Of a DNA stretch of 40,618 nt, positions 8,024 through 15,074 are shown piece after piece. Position 1 is the first letter of the stretch, and every line of letters starts with the position of its first letter. Under the pieces are notes generated by a model. That model made no database searches. It was not told where the DNA came from and saw only the letters and a list, made by a program, of their open reading frames with translations. The stretch is from Acidimicrobiales bacterium (lineage in GTDB: Bacteria > Actinomycetota > Acidimicrobiia > Acidimicrobiales > SZUA-35), in NCBI GenBank assembly GCA_020628305.1, contig JAHDFH010000008.1:11275-51892 (forward strand), in the 5' to 3' direction. The translations under genes and the position numbers were made by a program.

Positions 8024-8587
8024 ATGAAGCTAATTGTTGTATCAGTAGGAACAGATCATCATCCATTTGACAGGATGATTGACTGGATTGACGCGCTCAC
8101 ATTCGACGGTGAAACGGACGTTCGTATCCAATCCGGAACCTCAAAGGCGTCGACGAACTGGCGTTCTCAGGAACTCATTCCTCACGCTGATCTGCTTGAG
8201 ATGTTTGTGGCTGCCGACGCGGTGGTGTGTCACGGCGGTCCGTCGACTGTGATGGATGTCCGTGCTTCGGGTAAGTTGCCGATTGTGTTACCTAGAAACC
8301 CTGAACATGGCGAGCACGTCGATGGGCATCAGATGGCTTTTGCTAAGCACCTCGATGCTAATTCCGTTGCAAATGTGGTCTCAACAATGGATGAAATGCA
8401 TGCAGCTATCCATGAGGCAATTGCTCAGCCAGACAGGTACATGGTTGAGAAGCAGAATGGGTCCTTACCAGGCGTAGTTCGTTTTGGTCAGGTTGTGGAT
8501 TCTTTGCTTGATACCTCAACGACGCTTGGTGGTACTAACGTGTCGATCAAGAATCATCGCATTCAAGGTTCTGAAGTAGGGGAGTAA
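8024..8587 (+). CDS. PssE/Alg13-like catalytic glycosyltransferase subunit
   Basis: Protein of 187 residues similar to the C-terminal half of GT28 enzymes (MurG, Alg13, PssE). It begins MKLIVVSVGTDHHPFDRMIDW; the nucleotide-sugar region ADAVVCHGGPSTVMDVRASGKLPIVLPRN with following GEHVDGHQMAFAKHL matches the HGG and H/Q signature of this family. It needs the upstream PssD-like subunit. A GGAAG motif precedes the ATG. The C-terminal 30 residues are not conserved in the pattern I know and may be a linker. The stop abuts the GT2 start. Confidence 0.87.
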   Translation: MKLIVVSVGTDHHPFDRMIDWIDALTFDGETDVRIQSGTSKASTNWRSQELIPHADLLEMFVAADAVVCHGGPSTVMDVRASGKLPIVLPRNPEHGEHVDGHQMAFAKHLDANSVANVVSTMDEMHAAIHEAIAQPDRYMVEKQNGSLPGVVRFGQVVDSLLDTSTTLGGTNVSIKNHRIQGSEVGE

Positions 8588-9499
8588 ATGGACATGGATA
8601 AAGTTTCAGTCGTCATCGCAACGCGCAACCGCCCCAAACTGCTTCGGCGAGCAATTGACGCTGTTTGGTCACAAACCTATGAAGGTGATATCGAGATTGT
8701 CGCCGTGTTCGATCAGTCAGAACCTGATGAGTCGCTGGTGCGCAAAGAAGGCAATCGCGAAGTTAAGGTCACTCGCAACGTACGCAGCCAAGGTTTAGCG
8801 GGCGGACGAAACTCTGGGGTAGATTTTGCTTCCGGAGTCTGGGTAGCGTACTGCGATGATGACGACGAATGGCTACCAGAGAAGCTGGCTGCACAGTTTG
8901 AAGCGTTAGCAGCCAACCCTGGGTCTATGGCCAGCTGCACAGGAATTCTCATTAACTTTGAGGGCGATGACACGGCTCGAATTCCGGATCCAGAGGGCGT
9001 GAGCTTCGACGATTTCATCACCGATCGCATGACTGAGGTGCACCCATCAAGCTGGTTGGTTAACAGGGAGTTTCTACTTGAAGAAGTGGGCTATGTCGAC
9101 GAAGAGATACCTGGTGGCTACGCAGAAGACTATGACTTTATGCTCCGCACGGTTGCAAAGACAAAGCTAGCTGTCGCAACTAAGCCACTTGTGCGAATTT
9201 ATTGGCACGGCGCGTCATACTTCTTTGAGCGGTGGAAGATGATTGACGAAGCTCTCGAATATCTGGTCAACAAACACCCTCAGTTTCTTGACAATAAGAA
9301 AGGCCTGGCAAGGATAAGAGGCCAGCAAGCTGTTGCCAAGGCTGCGATGAAAGATCGCAAAGGAGCGTTTGAAACCATTAAGGAAACCTTCAAACTCAAC
9401 CCAACCGAGAAACGCAACATACTTGCTTTGATTGTGGCGGCAGGCTTGCCAGCGGAGTTTGCGTTAAAGCAAGCTCACAAGTTCGGCAAAGGTATCTAG
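8588..9499 (+). CDS. Family 2 glycosyltransferase
   Basis: GT-A fold glycosyltransferase of 303 residues. VSVVIATRNRPKLLRRAIDAVWSQTY opens the nucleotide-binding fold; QGLAGGRNSGVDFASGVWVAYCDDDDEW contains the DxD-type metal site; GGYAEDYDFMLR resembles the ED catalytic-base region. The C-terminal helical part (residues 215-303) lacks membrane helices, so it works at the cytoplasmic face. It is the third gene in the pssD-pssE operon. The ATG at 8588 follows the stop directly; an ATG at 8594 has better spacing to the GGGGAG at 8579 and may be the true start. Confidence 0.88.
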   Translation: MDMDKVSVVIATRNRPKLLRRAIDAVWSQTYEGDIEIVAVFDQSEPDESLVRKEGNREVKVTRNVRSQGLAGGRNSGVDFASGVWVAYCDDDDEWLPEKLAAQFEALAANPGSMASCTGILINFEGDDTARIPDPEGVSFDDFITDRMTEVHPSSWLVNREFLLEEVGYVDEEIPGGYAEDYDFMLRTVAKTKLAVATKPLVRIYWHGASYFFERWKMIDEALEYLVNKHPQFLDNKKGLARIRGQQAVAKAAMKDRKGAFETIKETFKLNPTEKRNILALIVAAGLPAEFALKQAHKFGKGI

Positions 9500-9533
9500 A
9501 GCACTGCGCTACATGCTTTGATATTCAGTCGGC

Positions 9534-9539
9534 TATCCT
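9534..9539 (+). promoter_or_regulatory. -10 box TATCCT for the LysE gene
   Basis: TATCCT ends 7 bases before the GTG at 9547 and 4 bases before the GTG at 9544. The usual leaderless spacing in this window favours the second GTG as the start. Confidence 0.42.
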
Positions 9540-9546
9540 TGAAGTG

Positions 9547-10161
9547 GTGGAAGAACTCTTACTAGTGGCAACTATTCACGTGCTTGCGATGATTTCACCG
9601 GGGCCGGACTTCGCAGTTGTATTGAAGACTTCTCTAGTGCACGGGAGGGCGTCGGCTTTGTGGGTTGCGCTTGGGATCTCTGTGGGCATTGCATTTCATG
9701 CTGCTTATTCAATTGTTGGCTTGGCTGTGATAGTGTCTCAATCGATCCTGCTTTTCAATGTTATTAAGTATGCTGGCGCAGCTTATTTAGTTTGGTTGGG
9801 ATTGAAAGCCCTCCGCAGCTCGGGAGAGGGTTCGGTAAACAGCGCTTCTGAGACCCCAGAGAAAGCTCTGTCTAGATTGAAGTCATTCAGACAGGGGCTG
9901 CTGACAAACATTCTTAACCCTAAAGCTACGCTGTACTTCTTGAGCTTGTTCACTCAGGTAATCGATCCAAACACCGCCTTCGTTACAAAGTCTGGCTACG
10001 GAGTGTTCATGGTCGCTGCAACCTTGGTTTGGTTTAGTCTTGTGGCGATCTTCATGACGCAAAGACCGATAGAAGCTCTCTACCAGAAAGCAAAGACTTC
10101 GATTGAAAAAGCGTTCGGTATAGTACTGGTAGCGCTTGGAATTAAGGTAGCTGTAGGGTAG
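9547..10161 (+). CDS. LysE/RhtB-family amino acid exporter
   Basis: Membrane protein of 204 residues with five to six helices. The N-terminal ISPGPDFAVVLKTSLVHGRASALWVALGISVGIAFH is the LysE/RhtB hallmark (SPGPD plus the G-rich helix), followed by KYAGAAYLVWLGLKALR and FRQGLLTNILNPKATLYFLSLF. The family exports lysine, homoserine, threonine and related metabolites. Homoserine and threonine synthesis genes lie 5 kb away but not in the same operon. Two consecutive GTG codons compete as start (9544, 9547); the -10 spacing favours 9547. It is convergent with the sugar permease gene. Confidence 0.88.
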   Translation: MEELLLVATIHVLAMISPGPDFAVVLKTSLVHGRASALWVALGISVGIAFHAAYSIVGLAVIVSQSILLFNVIKYAGAAYLVWLGLKALRSSGEGSVNSASETPEKALSRLKSFRQGLLTNILNPKATLYFLSLFTQVIDPNTAFVTKSGYGVFMVAATLVWFSLVAIFMTQRPIEALYQKAKTSIEKAFGIVLVALGIKVAVG

Positions 10162-10211
10162 ATGCCTGAGGTAAGGATGAAGGTTGAGATACCTGCTGAG
10201 TGGAAGCGAAT

Positions 10212-11477
10212 CTAGGTGCTCTGTCTTCGACTTAGTGCATCTACCGAAGCTGCGGCGAGTAATGCTAAGCCGGCGAAAATAAACTTGATTCCTGAGCTGC
10301 CGAAGTCAATCTCTGTGCCGAAAACGGTTCTTTCGCCCACTAAGGACAGGCCATTGGGGATGAGCGCAAGAACAAGACCACCCAGTACGGCGTTGGACAT
10401 ACGTCCCTTGCCTCCAAACAGAGAGGTTCCTCCAATAACTGCGGCACCAACAGCCAGTAACAGGGTGTCATTAGCTCCTGTATTGGCGTCGACCGAATTC
10501 ACTCGAGAGGCAAGAAATGCACCACCGACCGCAGCCAGAAGAGCGGTTGCCATGAAAGCTGACAACCTTATCCACACGACATTTACTCCTGCTCGTCTAG
10601 CAGCTTCGGCATTGTCACCAACGGCGTACAAGTAGAGCCCATATTTCGTGCGGCTCAGCAGGATAGTCATGAGAACGAGAATAACAAGCACGACAGGCAC
10701 AACCAATGGCACCCCTTTAATCTCAGCTGTTGCTCGCGGGAGCGATCGATCAGTCGAAAGTACAGCCGTAGCCGCAAGCGTAAAGGCAGCAACCATCAGT
10801 AAGCGAAGCGCAATCACAGGGACAGCTAGCTTGATTTCTGAAGTTCTGTGTTGGCGTAATAGGACATAGGCATAGCCAAGTACAACAATTGCTGCGAACA
10901 GCCAAGATTGACTAACGGAAAGGGTGCCTCCCACTAAGTCCTTGATCGGATCGTTGTTGATCCGGACACTACCACCATCTCGAACCAGAAGAAGAAGAAT
11001 TCCTTGGAAAGATAAAAAGTTGGCGAGCGTAACAACGAAGGACGGTATGCCAACCTTAGCAACCATGAAACCAGTAAAAAGGCCGAGAGCCAAGGCAGCC
11101 AGGGTTGATATGAGGATCGCCGTAGGTAGGGACCATCCATCAGCAAGACGTGTTGCCAGAACCGCTGCACCAACCCCAGCTACGAACCCCGCTCCGAGGT
11201 CGATTTCTCCCAATAACAGCACGAATGTTACTGCCATAGCAATAACAATTACTGATGATGATTGCTCTAAAAAGTTAGCCAAGTTGAGCCTGGATAAGAA
11301 GCTGTCTGGATTCACAGCCCCAAATATGGCGACGAGCGTCAGGATTGACAGAATCGCAGGAAGTGATCCCAGTTCTCCTGCCTTAAGATTTTCCTTGAAG
11401 TCAAACCATACGTCTCCTAGTGACTTGACCCCTGAATCCATACCAAAGTCTGATTTGACGGACTTCACATCATTCAT
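10212..11477 (-). CDS. Sugar ABC transporter permease, XylH-like
   Basis: Inner-membrane permease of 421 residues with about ten or more helices, of the BPD_transp_2 (RbsC/XylH) type. The typical elements are ITVVLLLGEID-like VIAMAVTFVLLLGEIDLGAG, VAKVGIPSFVVTLANFLSFQGILLLL, and VIGGTSLFGGKGRMSNAVLGGLVLALIPNGLSLVG near the C terminus. It pairs with the ATPase encoded just upstream; the two genes overlap as ATGA. With the XylF-like binding protein it forms a complete pentose or hexose importer. Length and the central loop fit XylH better than RbsC, but the sugar is inferred only. Confidence 0.88.
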   Translation of the reverse strand: MNDVKSVKSDFGMDSGVKSLGDVWFDFKENLKAGELGSLPAILSILTLVAIFGAVNPDSFLSRLNLANFLEQSSSVIVIAMAVTFVLLLGEIDLGAGFVAGVGAAVLATRLADGWSLPTAILISTLAALALGLFTGFMVAKVGIPSFVVTLANFLSFQGILLLLVRDGGSVRINNDPIKDLVGGTLSVSQSWLFAAIVVLGYAYVLLRQHRTSEIKLAVPVIALRLLMVAAFTLAATAVLSTDRSLPRATAEIKGVPLVVPVVLVILVLMTILLSRTKYGLYLYAVGDNAEAARRAGVNVVWIRLSAFMATALLAAVGGAFLASRVNSVDANTGANDTLLLAVGAAVIGGTSLFGGKGRMSNAVLGGLVLALIPNGLSLVGERTVFGTEIDFGSSGIKFIFAGLALLAAASVDALSRRQST

Positions 11478-12229
11478 AGCGAGTCATCCTTCTCTAGATT
11501 TGCGGCACCAGAGGTGATCAGTTGGACCAGGCTTTCACGATCTGAGTCGCTTGCTCTGACAGATGCTGCAATTGTGCCTAGATACATGGCACAGACGTGA
11601 TCCGAGACTGCCAAAACATCGTTCATGTTGTGACTGATTAGAATAACTGCGAGGCCCTCTTCAGCCAGCCGCCGAACCAAACCCAGGACCTGTTCTGTTT
11701 GAGCCACTCCGAGAGCTGCTGTGGGTTCGTCAAGGATCACCACTTTAGAGTTCCAGAGGACTGCTTTGGCGATCGCTACCGTCTGCCGTTGTCCCCCAGA
11801 GAGTGAATGCACTTTCTGTCGAACGCTTTTTATAGTGCGTACTGACAGAGTTTTTAACGTTTCCCTAGCTGAGCGCTCCATTGTCAAGTCGTCAAGGAGG
11901 CCGTGGACTGTCTTTTCTCGACCCAGAAATAGATTTTGGACGACATCCAGGTTTTCGCAGAGTGCGAGATCTTGGTAAACCACTTCTATCCCAAGATCTG
12001 AAGCGTCTTTTGGGCTGGAAATATCGACTTTAGATCCTTCGAATTCGACTTCGCCAGAGTCAATTCGATGTATTCCAGCTATGCATTTTACTAGAGTTGA
12101 CTTCCCGGCTCCGTTGTCACCGATCAAAGAGGTTACAGTGCCCGGAAACACTTCCATTGATACATCAGTCAGAACTTTTACTGGACCGAAGGATTTACTG
12201 ACATCTGTTAGTTTGAGAATAGGTTCCAC
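11474..12229 (-). CDS. Sugar ABC transporter ATPase, single-domain XylG-like
   Basis: ATP-binding subunit of 251 residues. Walker A is GDNGAGKS (37-44), the Q-loop is VVYQDLAL, the signature is LSGGQ (143-147), Walker B with catalytic Glu is VVILDEPT (E168) and the H-loop is ILISHN (H200). Carbohydrate-uptake-2 ATPases such as RbsA and XylG usually carry two fused domains of about 500 residues; this one has a single domain and so must work as a homodimer. The start is GTG at 12229 with GGGTGG upstream. Its stop overlaps the permease start. Confidence 0.9.
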   Translation of the reverse strand: MEPILKLTDVSKSFGPVKVLTDVSMEVFPGTVTSLIGDNGAGKSTLVKCIAGIHRIDSGEVEFEGSKVDISSPKDASDLGIEVVYQDLALCENLDVVQNLFLGREKTVHGLLDDLTMERSARETLKTLSVRTIKSVRQKVHSLSGGQRQTVAIAKAVLWNSKVVILDEPTAALGVAQTEQVLGLVRRLAEEGLAVILISHNMNDVLAVSDHVCAMYLGTIAASVRASDSDRESLVQLITSGAANLEKDDSL

Positions 12230-12248
12230 TTGTTAACCACCCTACAAC

Positions 12249-12276
12249 AAAGGTCCCGCCAAATGGCGGGACCTTT
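12249..12276 (-). terminator. Strong hairpin between binding protein and ATPase genes
   Basis: A perfect 12-base inverted repeat AAAGGTCCCGCC / GGCGGGACCTTT closes a 4-base loop, located 27 bases after the binding-protein stop and 20 bases before the ATPase start. On the minus strand it ends in TTT then GTTG, so the U tract is short. It fits a partial terminator or mRNA stabiliser that keeps the binding protein in excess over the membrane subunits. Confidence 0.75.
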
Positions 12277-12302
12277 GCCATGCTCTATCTAAAGTGTTTA
12301 GC

Positions 12303-13394
12303 CTAGGCTTCTTCAAGACCTGCTTCAGCGCATGCTTCTTCAATACCCTCGCACACATCTTCGTAGGTAACAAAACCGTCATCGATAGGAACATTGATAT
12401 TGTCTAGGAAGATAGCAGTGACTTCACCTTGAACGAATGGAATTTCACCACTTTCATTGTCAATGGTTGCGTCAGCTTCCACTTCGCCATTTTCGAGTAG
12501 CTCAACTGCTGCTGCAACTGCTGCCTCAGCTTCAACCTTAACTGGCTTGTAGATCGTCATACACTGTGTTCCCTCAACAATTGCTCTGAGGCCTTCAGGA
12601 GTCGCATCCTGCCCAGTTGTTGGAAGTGTGAGGTTATTATCGGCAAGTACTGCTTGAGCTGCAAGCGATAGACCATCGTTAGCCACTAGTACACCGTCGA
12701 CTTCTCCACCTGCGTCGGTGAGAAGCTGTTCAAAGATCACTCCACCCTCAGCGTTGTCCCAGTCTGGCACTGCTTCTTCGCCAACAGTTTCAAATCCAGC
12801 GTCAGCGATTGCTGCTTGGTAGCCTTCTTTGAATAGAGTTGCGTTGTTGTCAGTAGGTGAACCGTGAAGCTGAATAATTCTCTTACCTTCTGTTTCTCCA
12901 GCGAAGCACTGAATCAATCCTTCACCTTGAGCTGTGCCGACAGCGACATTGTCAAACGAAACATAAACATCTGCTGATCCGCCAAGAGTTAGGCGATCAT
13001 AGTCAATGTTTAACACACCTGCTTCAGCTGCTTTTTCTTGGATTGCTGCACCAGACTCGGAATCAAGATTGGTTATAGCTAGTACCTCGACACCATCGGC
13101 GATCATCTGATCAGCGATAGTAGCCATGTTGTCTTTGTCACCTTCAGCATTCTGGATGTCACATTCGATTCCTGCTTCTTCACAAGCAGCTTCAATCAGT
13201 GGGCGATCGAAGTTCTCCCAGCGAGCTGAAGTAGCTGAATCAGGCAAGATGAAACCAACCTTGCCACCCTCTGTTACTCCGGCTGCAGCTGTTGTCCCAG
13301 ATGGTTCATCATCTGTGCTGCTATCATCGCTACAAGCAGCTGCGAATAAACTTGCTGCGATTGCAATAGCGATAACCTTTCTACTTACCTTCAT
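12303..13394 (-). CDS. XylF-like sugar-binding lipoprotein
   Basis: Protein of 363 residues. A lipoprotein signal peptide ends LFAAAC with the lipidated cysteine at 21, followed by an acidic Ser/Thr linker. The mature part is a periplasmic-binding-protein type I fold: GKVGFILPDSATSARWENFDRPLIEAAC, LAITNLDSESGAAIQEKAAEAGVLNIDYDR, and YVSFDNVAVGTAQGEGL, which match the D-xylose-binding protein pattern more than ribose-binding protein. GQDATPEGLRAIVEGTQCMTIYKPVKVEA is the C-lobe signature. A strong AGGAGG precedes the ATG. It is the first gene of the three-gene transporter operon. Confidence 0.9.
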   Translation of the reverse strand: MKVSRKVIAIAIAASLFAAACSDDSSTDDEPSGTTAAAGVTEGGKVGFILPDSATSARWENFDRPLIEAACEEAGIECDIQNAEGDKDNMATIADQMIADGVEVLAITNLDSESGAAIQEKAAEAGVLNIDYDRLTLGGSADVYVSFDNVAVGTAQGEGLIQCFAGETEGKRIIQLHGSPTDNNATLFKEGYQAAIADAGFETVGEEAVPDWDNAEGGVIFEQLLTDAGGEVDGVLVANDGLSLAAQAVLADNNLTLPTTGQDATPEGLRAIVEGTQCMTIYKPVKVEAEAAVAAAVELLENGEVEADATIDNESGEIPFVQGEVTAIFLDNINVPIDDGFVTYEDVCEGIEEACAEAGLEEA

Positions 13395-13400
13395 TTATAT

Positions 13401-13406
13401 CCTCCT
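13401..13406 (-). promoter_or_regulatory. Shine-Dalgarno AGGAGG of the binding-protein gene
   Basis: The best ribosome binding site in the window, 6 bases before the ATG at 13394. It agrees with a highly translated solute-binding protein. Confidence 0.8.
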
Positions 13407-13426
13407 AAAGGGACTAGTTTCCATCA

Positions 13427-13435
13427 AATCTAGCA
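13427..13435 (-). promoter_or_regulatory. Extended -10 promoter of the transporter operon
   Basis: The minus strand reads TGCTAGATT, an extended -10 element (TGnTAnnnT). It would start transcription near 13420 and give a leader of about 25 bases that contains the AGGAGG. Confidence 0.45.
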
Positions 13436-13450
13436 CAGCGGTGCGGCAAT

Positions 13451-13463
13451 AAATGTGGCATTT
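13451..13463. promoter_or_regulatory. Inverted repeat over the -35 region
   Basis: AAATG-TGG-CATTT is an inverted repeat centred about 20-25 bases upstream of the candidate -10, where a repressor could block polymerase. The regulator is not in the window. Confidence 0.35.
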
Positions 13464-13485
13464 ACATTTCTGACACAAATGGGGC

Positions 13486-13497
13486 TCAACGCGTTGA
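13486..13497. promoter_or_regulatory. 12-base palindrome TCAACGCGTTGA, candidate operator
   Basis: A perfect palindrome with a central CG lies about 90 bases upstream of the binding-protein start. LacI-family operators are often palindromes with a central CG, and such repressors commonly control sugar ABC operons. No LacI gene is visible here. Confidence 0.4.
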
Positions 13498-13498
13498 A

Positions 13499-13526
13499 AT
13501 CCCCCATGCGAGAATCGAGCTCTCGG
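13499..13526 (-). pseudogene. Decayed 3' fragment of a tRNA
   Basis: The minus strand reads GAGAGCTCGATTCTCGC then ATGGGGGAT, which resembles the T arm and the 3' acceptor half of the intact tRNA-Arg 100 bases away (GTGAGTTCGATTCTCGC then CGGGGGTA). No anticodon arm or 5' half is found. It may be a partial tRNA duplication or an old attachment site. Confidence 0.4.
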
Positions 13527-13619
13527 TTTCTTGGGTTATTGTTTGCTGTGGTCTGTGACAGGCTTTTAGGAGGCCGAGCGGCTAGCGCTTAGGCAGGAAG
13601 CTTGTTGTGAAGTTCTCAG

Positions 13620-13691
13620 TACCCCCGGCGAGAATCGAACTCACGCACACGGTTCCGGAAACCGATGCTCTATCCACTGAGCTACGGGGGC
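13620..13691 (-). tRNA. tRNA-Arg (CCG)
   Basis: The minus strand gives a full cloverleaf: acceptor GCCCCCG pairing CGGGGGT (with G1-U72), D arm GCTCAGTGGATAGAGC, anticodon loop TTCCGGA with anticodon CCG, and T arm GTGAGTTCGATTCTCGC. The first anticodon-stem pair is a T-T mismatch. The discriminator is A and CCA is not encoded. It lies upstream of the transporter operon on the same strand. Confidence 0.92.
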
Positions 13692-13715
13692 AAGACTCTC
13701 AAGCCTATCTCAGGT

Positions 13716-13793
13716 TGGGGGAATCAAACGCTCGAAACCAGCCATTTGAAGGCTCTGGAAGCGGAAAGGTGAACGGAATTCGAACCCGGCCAG
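13716..13793 (-). pseudogene. tRNA-like vestiges beside tRNA-Arg
   Basis: Two stretches on the minus strand look like T arms without a cloverleaf: GCGTTTGATTCCCCCA near 13716-13733 and GCCGGGTTCGAATTCCG near 13774-13791. Neither has a matching acceptor or anticodon arm. The remaining bases up to 13900 show no gene. This is a weak call made because of the similar fragment on the other side of tRNA-Arg. Confidence 0.25.
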
Positions 13794-13900
13794 GGCATTG
13801 AACTAGTGCTATGGGTCGGGGAAATAGACCATAAGGCCTAAACAAGTGCTTTGAAATGCCGACGGCGGGTTTAGAGAAGTTCTAACAAAGTGAGCACATT

Positions 13901-14974
13901 GTGAAAATCGGAATTATTGCACCACCATGGGTTCCAATCCCGCCGCTAGCTTATGGCGGCACCGAGCTTGTGATCGATACGTTAGCAAGAGGGCTTTCTG
14001 TAGCAGGTCATGAAGTTCTCCTCTACGCAACCGGTGACAGCACATGTCCGGTCGAAACAAAGTACTTACTTGAAGAAGCTGAGGGTAAGAATATTGCAAA
14101 CTCGACGGTAGAAATTCGTCACCTGATCAAAGCTTATGAAGCAATGAACGAAGCTGGCGTTGACATAATTCACGATCACACGATGGTCGGGCCAGTTTAT
14201 GGTCCAGCGGTTACGGATATTCCGATTGTCACCACAAACCACAACACATTTTCTGTTCACACCGAAGAACTTTGGCGAGCAGTTACAGACAGTGATGTCA
14301 AGATCATTTCAATCTCCCACAATCACGCTTCACATGCCTGTGCACAAGTAAGGGTCGATAAAGTCATTCATCACGGGATCGATACAACTCGCTTTCCCGA
14401 CGGGTCTGGTGAGGGTGGCTATTTAGCTTTCCTTGGTCGCATGGTTCCTGAAAAAGGTGTTCACACGGCAATAGCTGTTGCTAAAGCGGCAGGCGTGCCG
14501 TTAAAAATTGGGGCGAAGATGCGAGAGGCTCCGGAGCGTGAATATTTCGAATCGCAGGTGAAACCACTTTTAGACGGTGATATTGAATACTTGGGGGAGC
14601 TTGGACCTAAAGACAAGCTCGAGCTCCTTTCAGGTGCTAAAGCAATGATCAATCCGATCCGTTGGCCAGAACCATTTGGCATGGTCATGATCGAATCCTT
14701 GGCGTGTGGAACTCCAGTTATTGTGTTCCCAAGCGGTGCAGCGCCAGAAATCGTAACAGATGGTCTCACCGGGTTTGTTTGTAAAGACGAGGCTGACATG
14801 GTAAAGGCTGTTGCGCGTCTCGATGAGATTTCACGGCGTGCCTGCCGATTTGAGGTGGAACAATCCTTCTCCATGCAGCGTATGACTCAAGATCACGTTG
14901 AGATGTATTCAGAGATGCTTGCTGAAGCTAAAGCAATCGAGCTCAAGCCTGAAAAAATTGAAATCTCGCTGTAA
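13901..14974 (+). CDS. Family 4 glycosyltransferase
   Basis: GT-B fold glycosyltransferase of 357 residues. The N-terminal MKIGIIAPPWVPIPPLAYGGTELVIDTLARGL is the acceptor-side Gly-rich loop; YLAFLGRMVPEKGVHTAIAVA opens the donor domain; EPFGMVMIESLACGTPVI contains the E-x7-E catalytic motif of family GT4, with GLTGFVC following. There are no membrane helices. It starts at GTG with no clear Shine-Dalgarno or -10 box. It stands alone between tRNA-Arg and hom and likely adds a hexose or mannose to a lipid or glycan. The acceptor is unknown. Confidence 0.87.
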   Translation: MKIGIIAPPWVPIPPLAYGGTELVIDTLARGLSVAGHEVLLYATGDSTCPVETKYLLEEAEGKNIANSTVEIRHLIKAYEAMNEAGVDIIHDHTMVGPVYGPAVTDIPIVTTNHNTFSVHTEELWRAVTDSDVKIISISHNHASHACAQVRVDKVIHHGIDTTRFPDGSGEGGYLAFLGRMVPEKGVHTAIAVAKAAGVPLKIGAKMREAPEREYFESQVKPLLDGDIEYLGELGPKDKLELLSGAKAMINPIRWPEPFGMVMIESLACGTPVIVFPSGAAPEIVTDGLTGFVCKDEADMVKAVARLDEISRRACRFEVEQSFSMQRMTQDHVEMYSEMLAEAKAIELKPEKIEISL

Positions 14975-14985
14975 CAACAGGGACG

Positions 14986-15045
14986 ACGGGGGACAGGTCC
15001 CGTTGGTTCCTCTGGCGATAGTTGGACAGGTAGTACCGTCCCCAA
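14986..15045 (+). repeat. Repeat-rich spacer between GT4 gene and hom
   Basis: GGACAGGT occurs twice 33 bases apart (14991, 15024). The first copy lies in a hairpin ACGGG/CCCGT (14986-15003) and the second pairs with TACCGTCC (15024-15041: GGAC/GTCC plus GGT/ACC). ACCGTCCCC at 15035-15043 recurs upstream of prfA and glpX. The block could be a REP-like dispersed repeat or a regulatory site for hom. Confidence 0.5.
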
Positions 15046-15062
15046 TGTCCGGTTGGATCCAG

Positions 15063-15068
15063 TAAGGT
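15063..15068 (+). promoter_or_regulatory. -10 box TAAGGT for leaderless hom
   Basis: TAAGGT ends 6 bases before the ATG at 15075. A weak GGTAGAG could also act as a ribosome binding site, so leaderless status is less certain than for other genes. Confidence 0.35.
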
Positions 15069-15074
15069 AGAGCC

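Noticed and set aside
10924-11517. 197-residue plus-strand ORF
   Set aside because: Antisense to the sugar permease and the end of the ATPase gene; the composition is that of a reversed membrane gene.
13607-13801. 64-residue plus-strand ORF
   Set aside because: It reads antisense through tRNA-Arg and gives the peptide pattern typical for tRNA translation.
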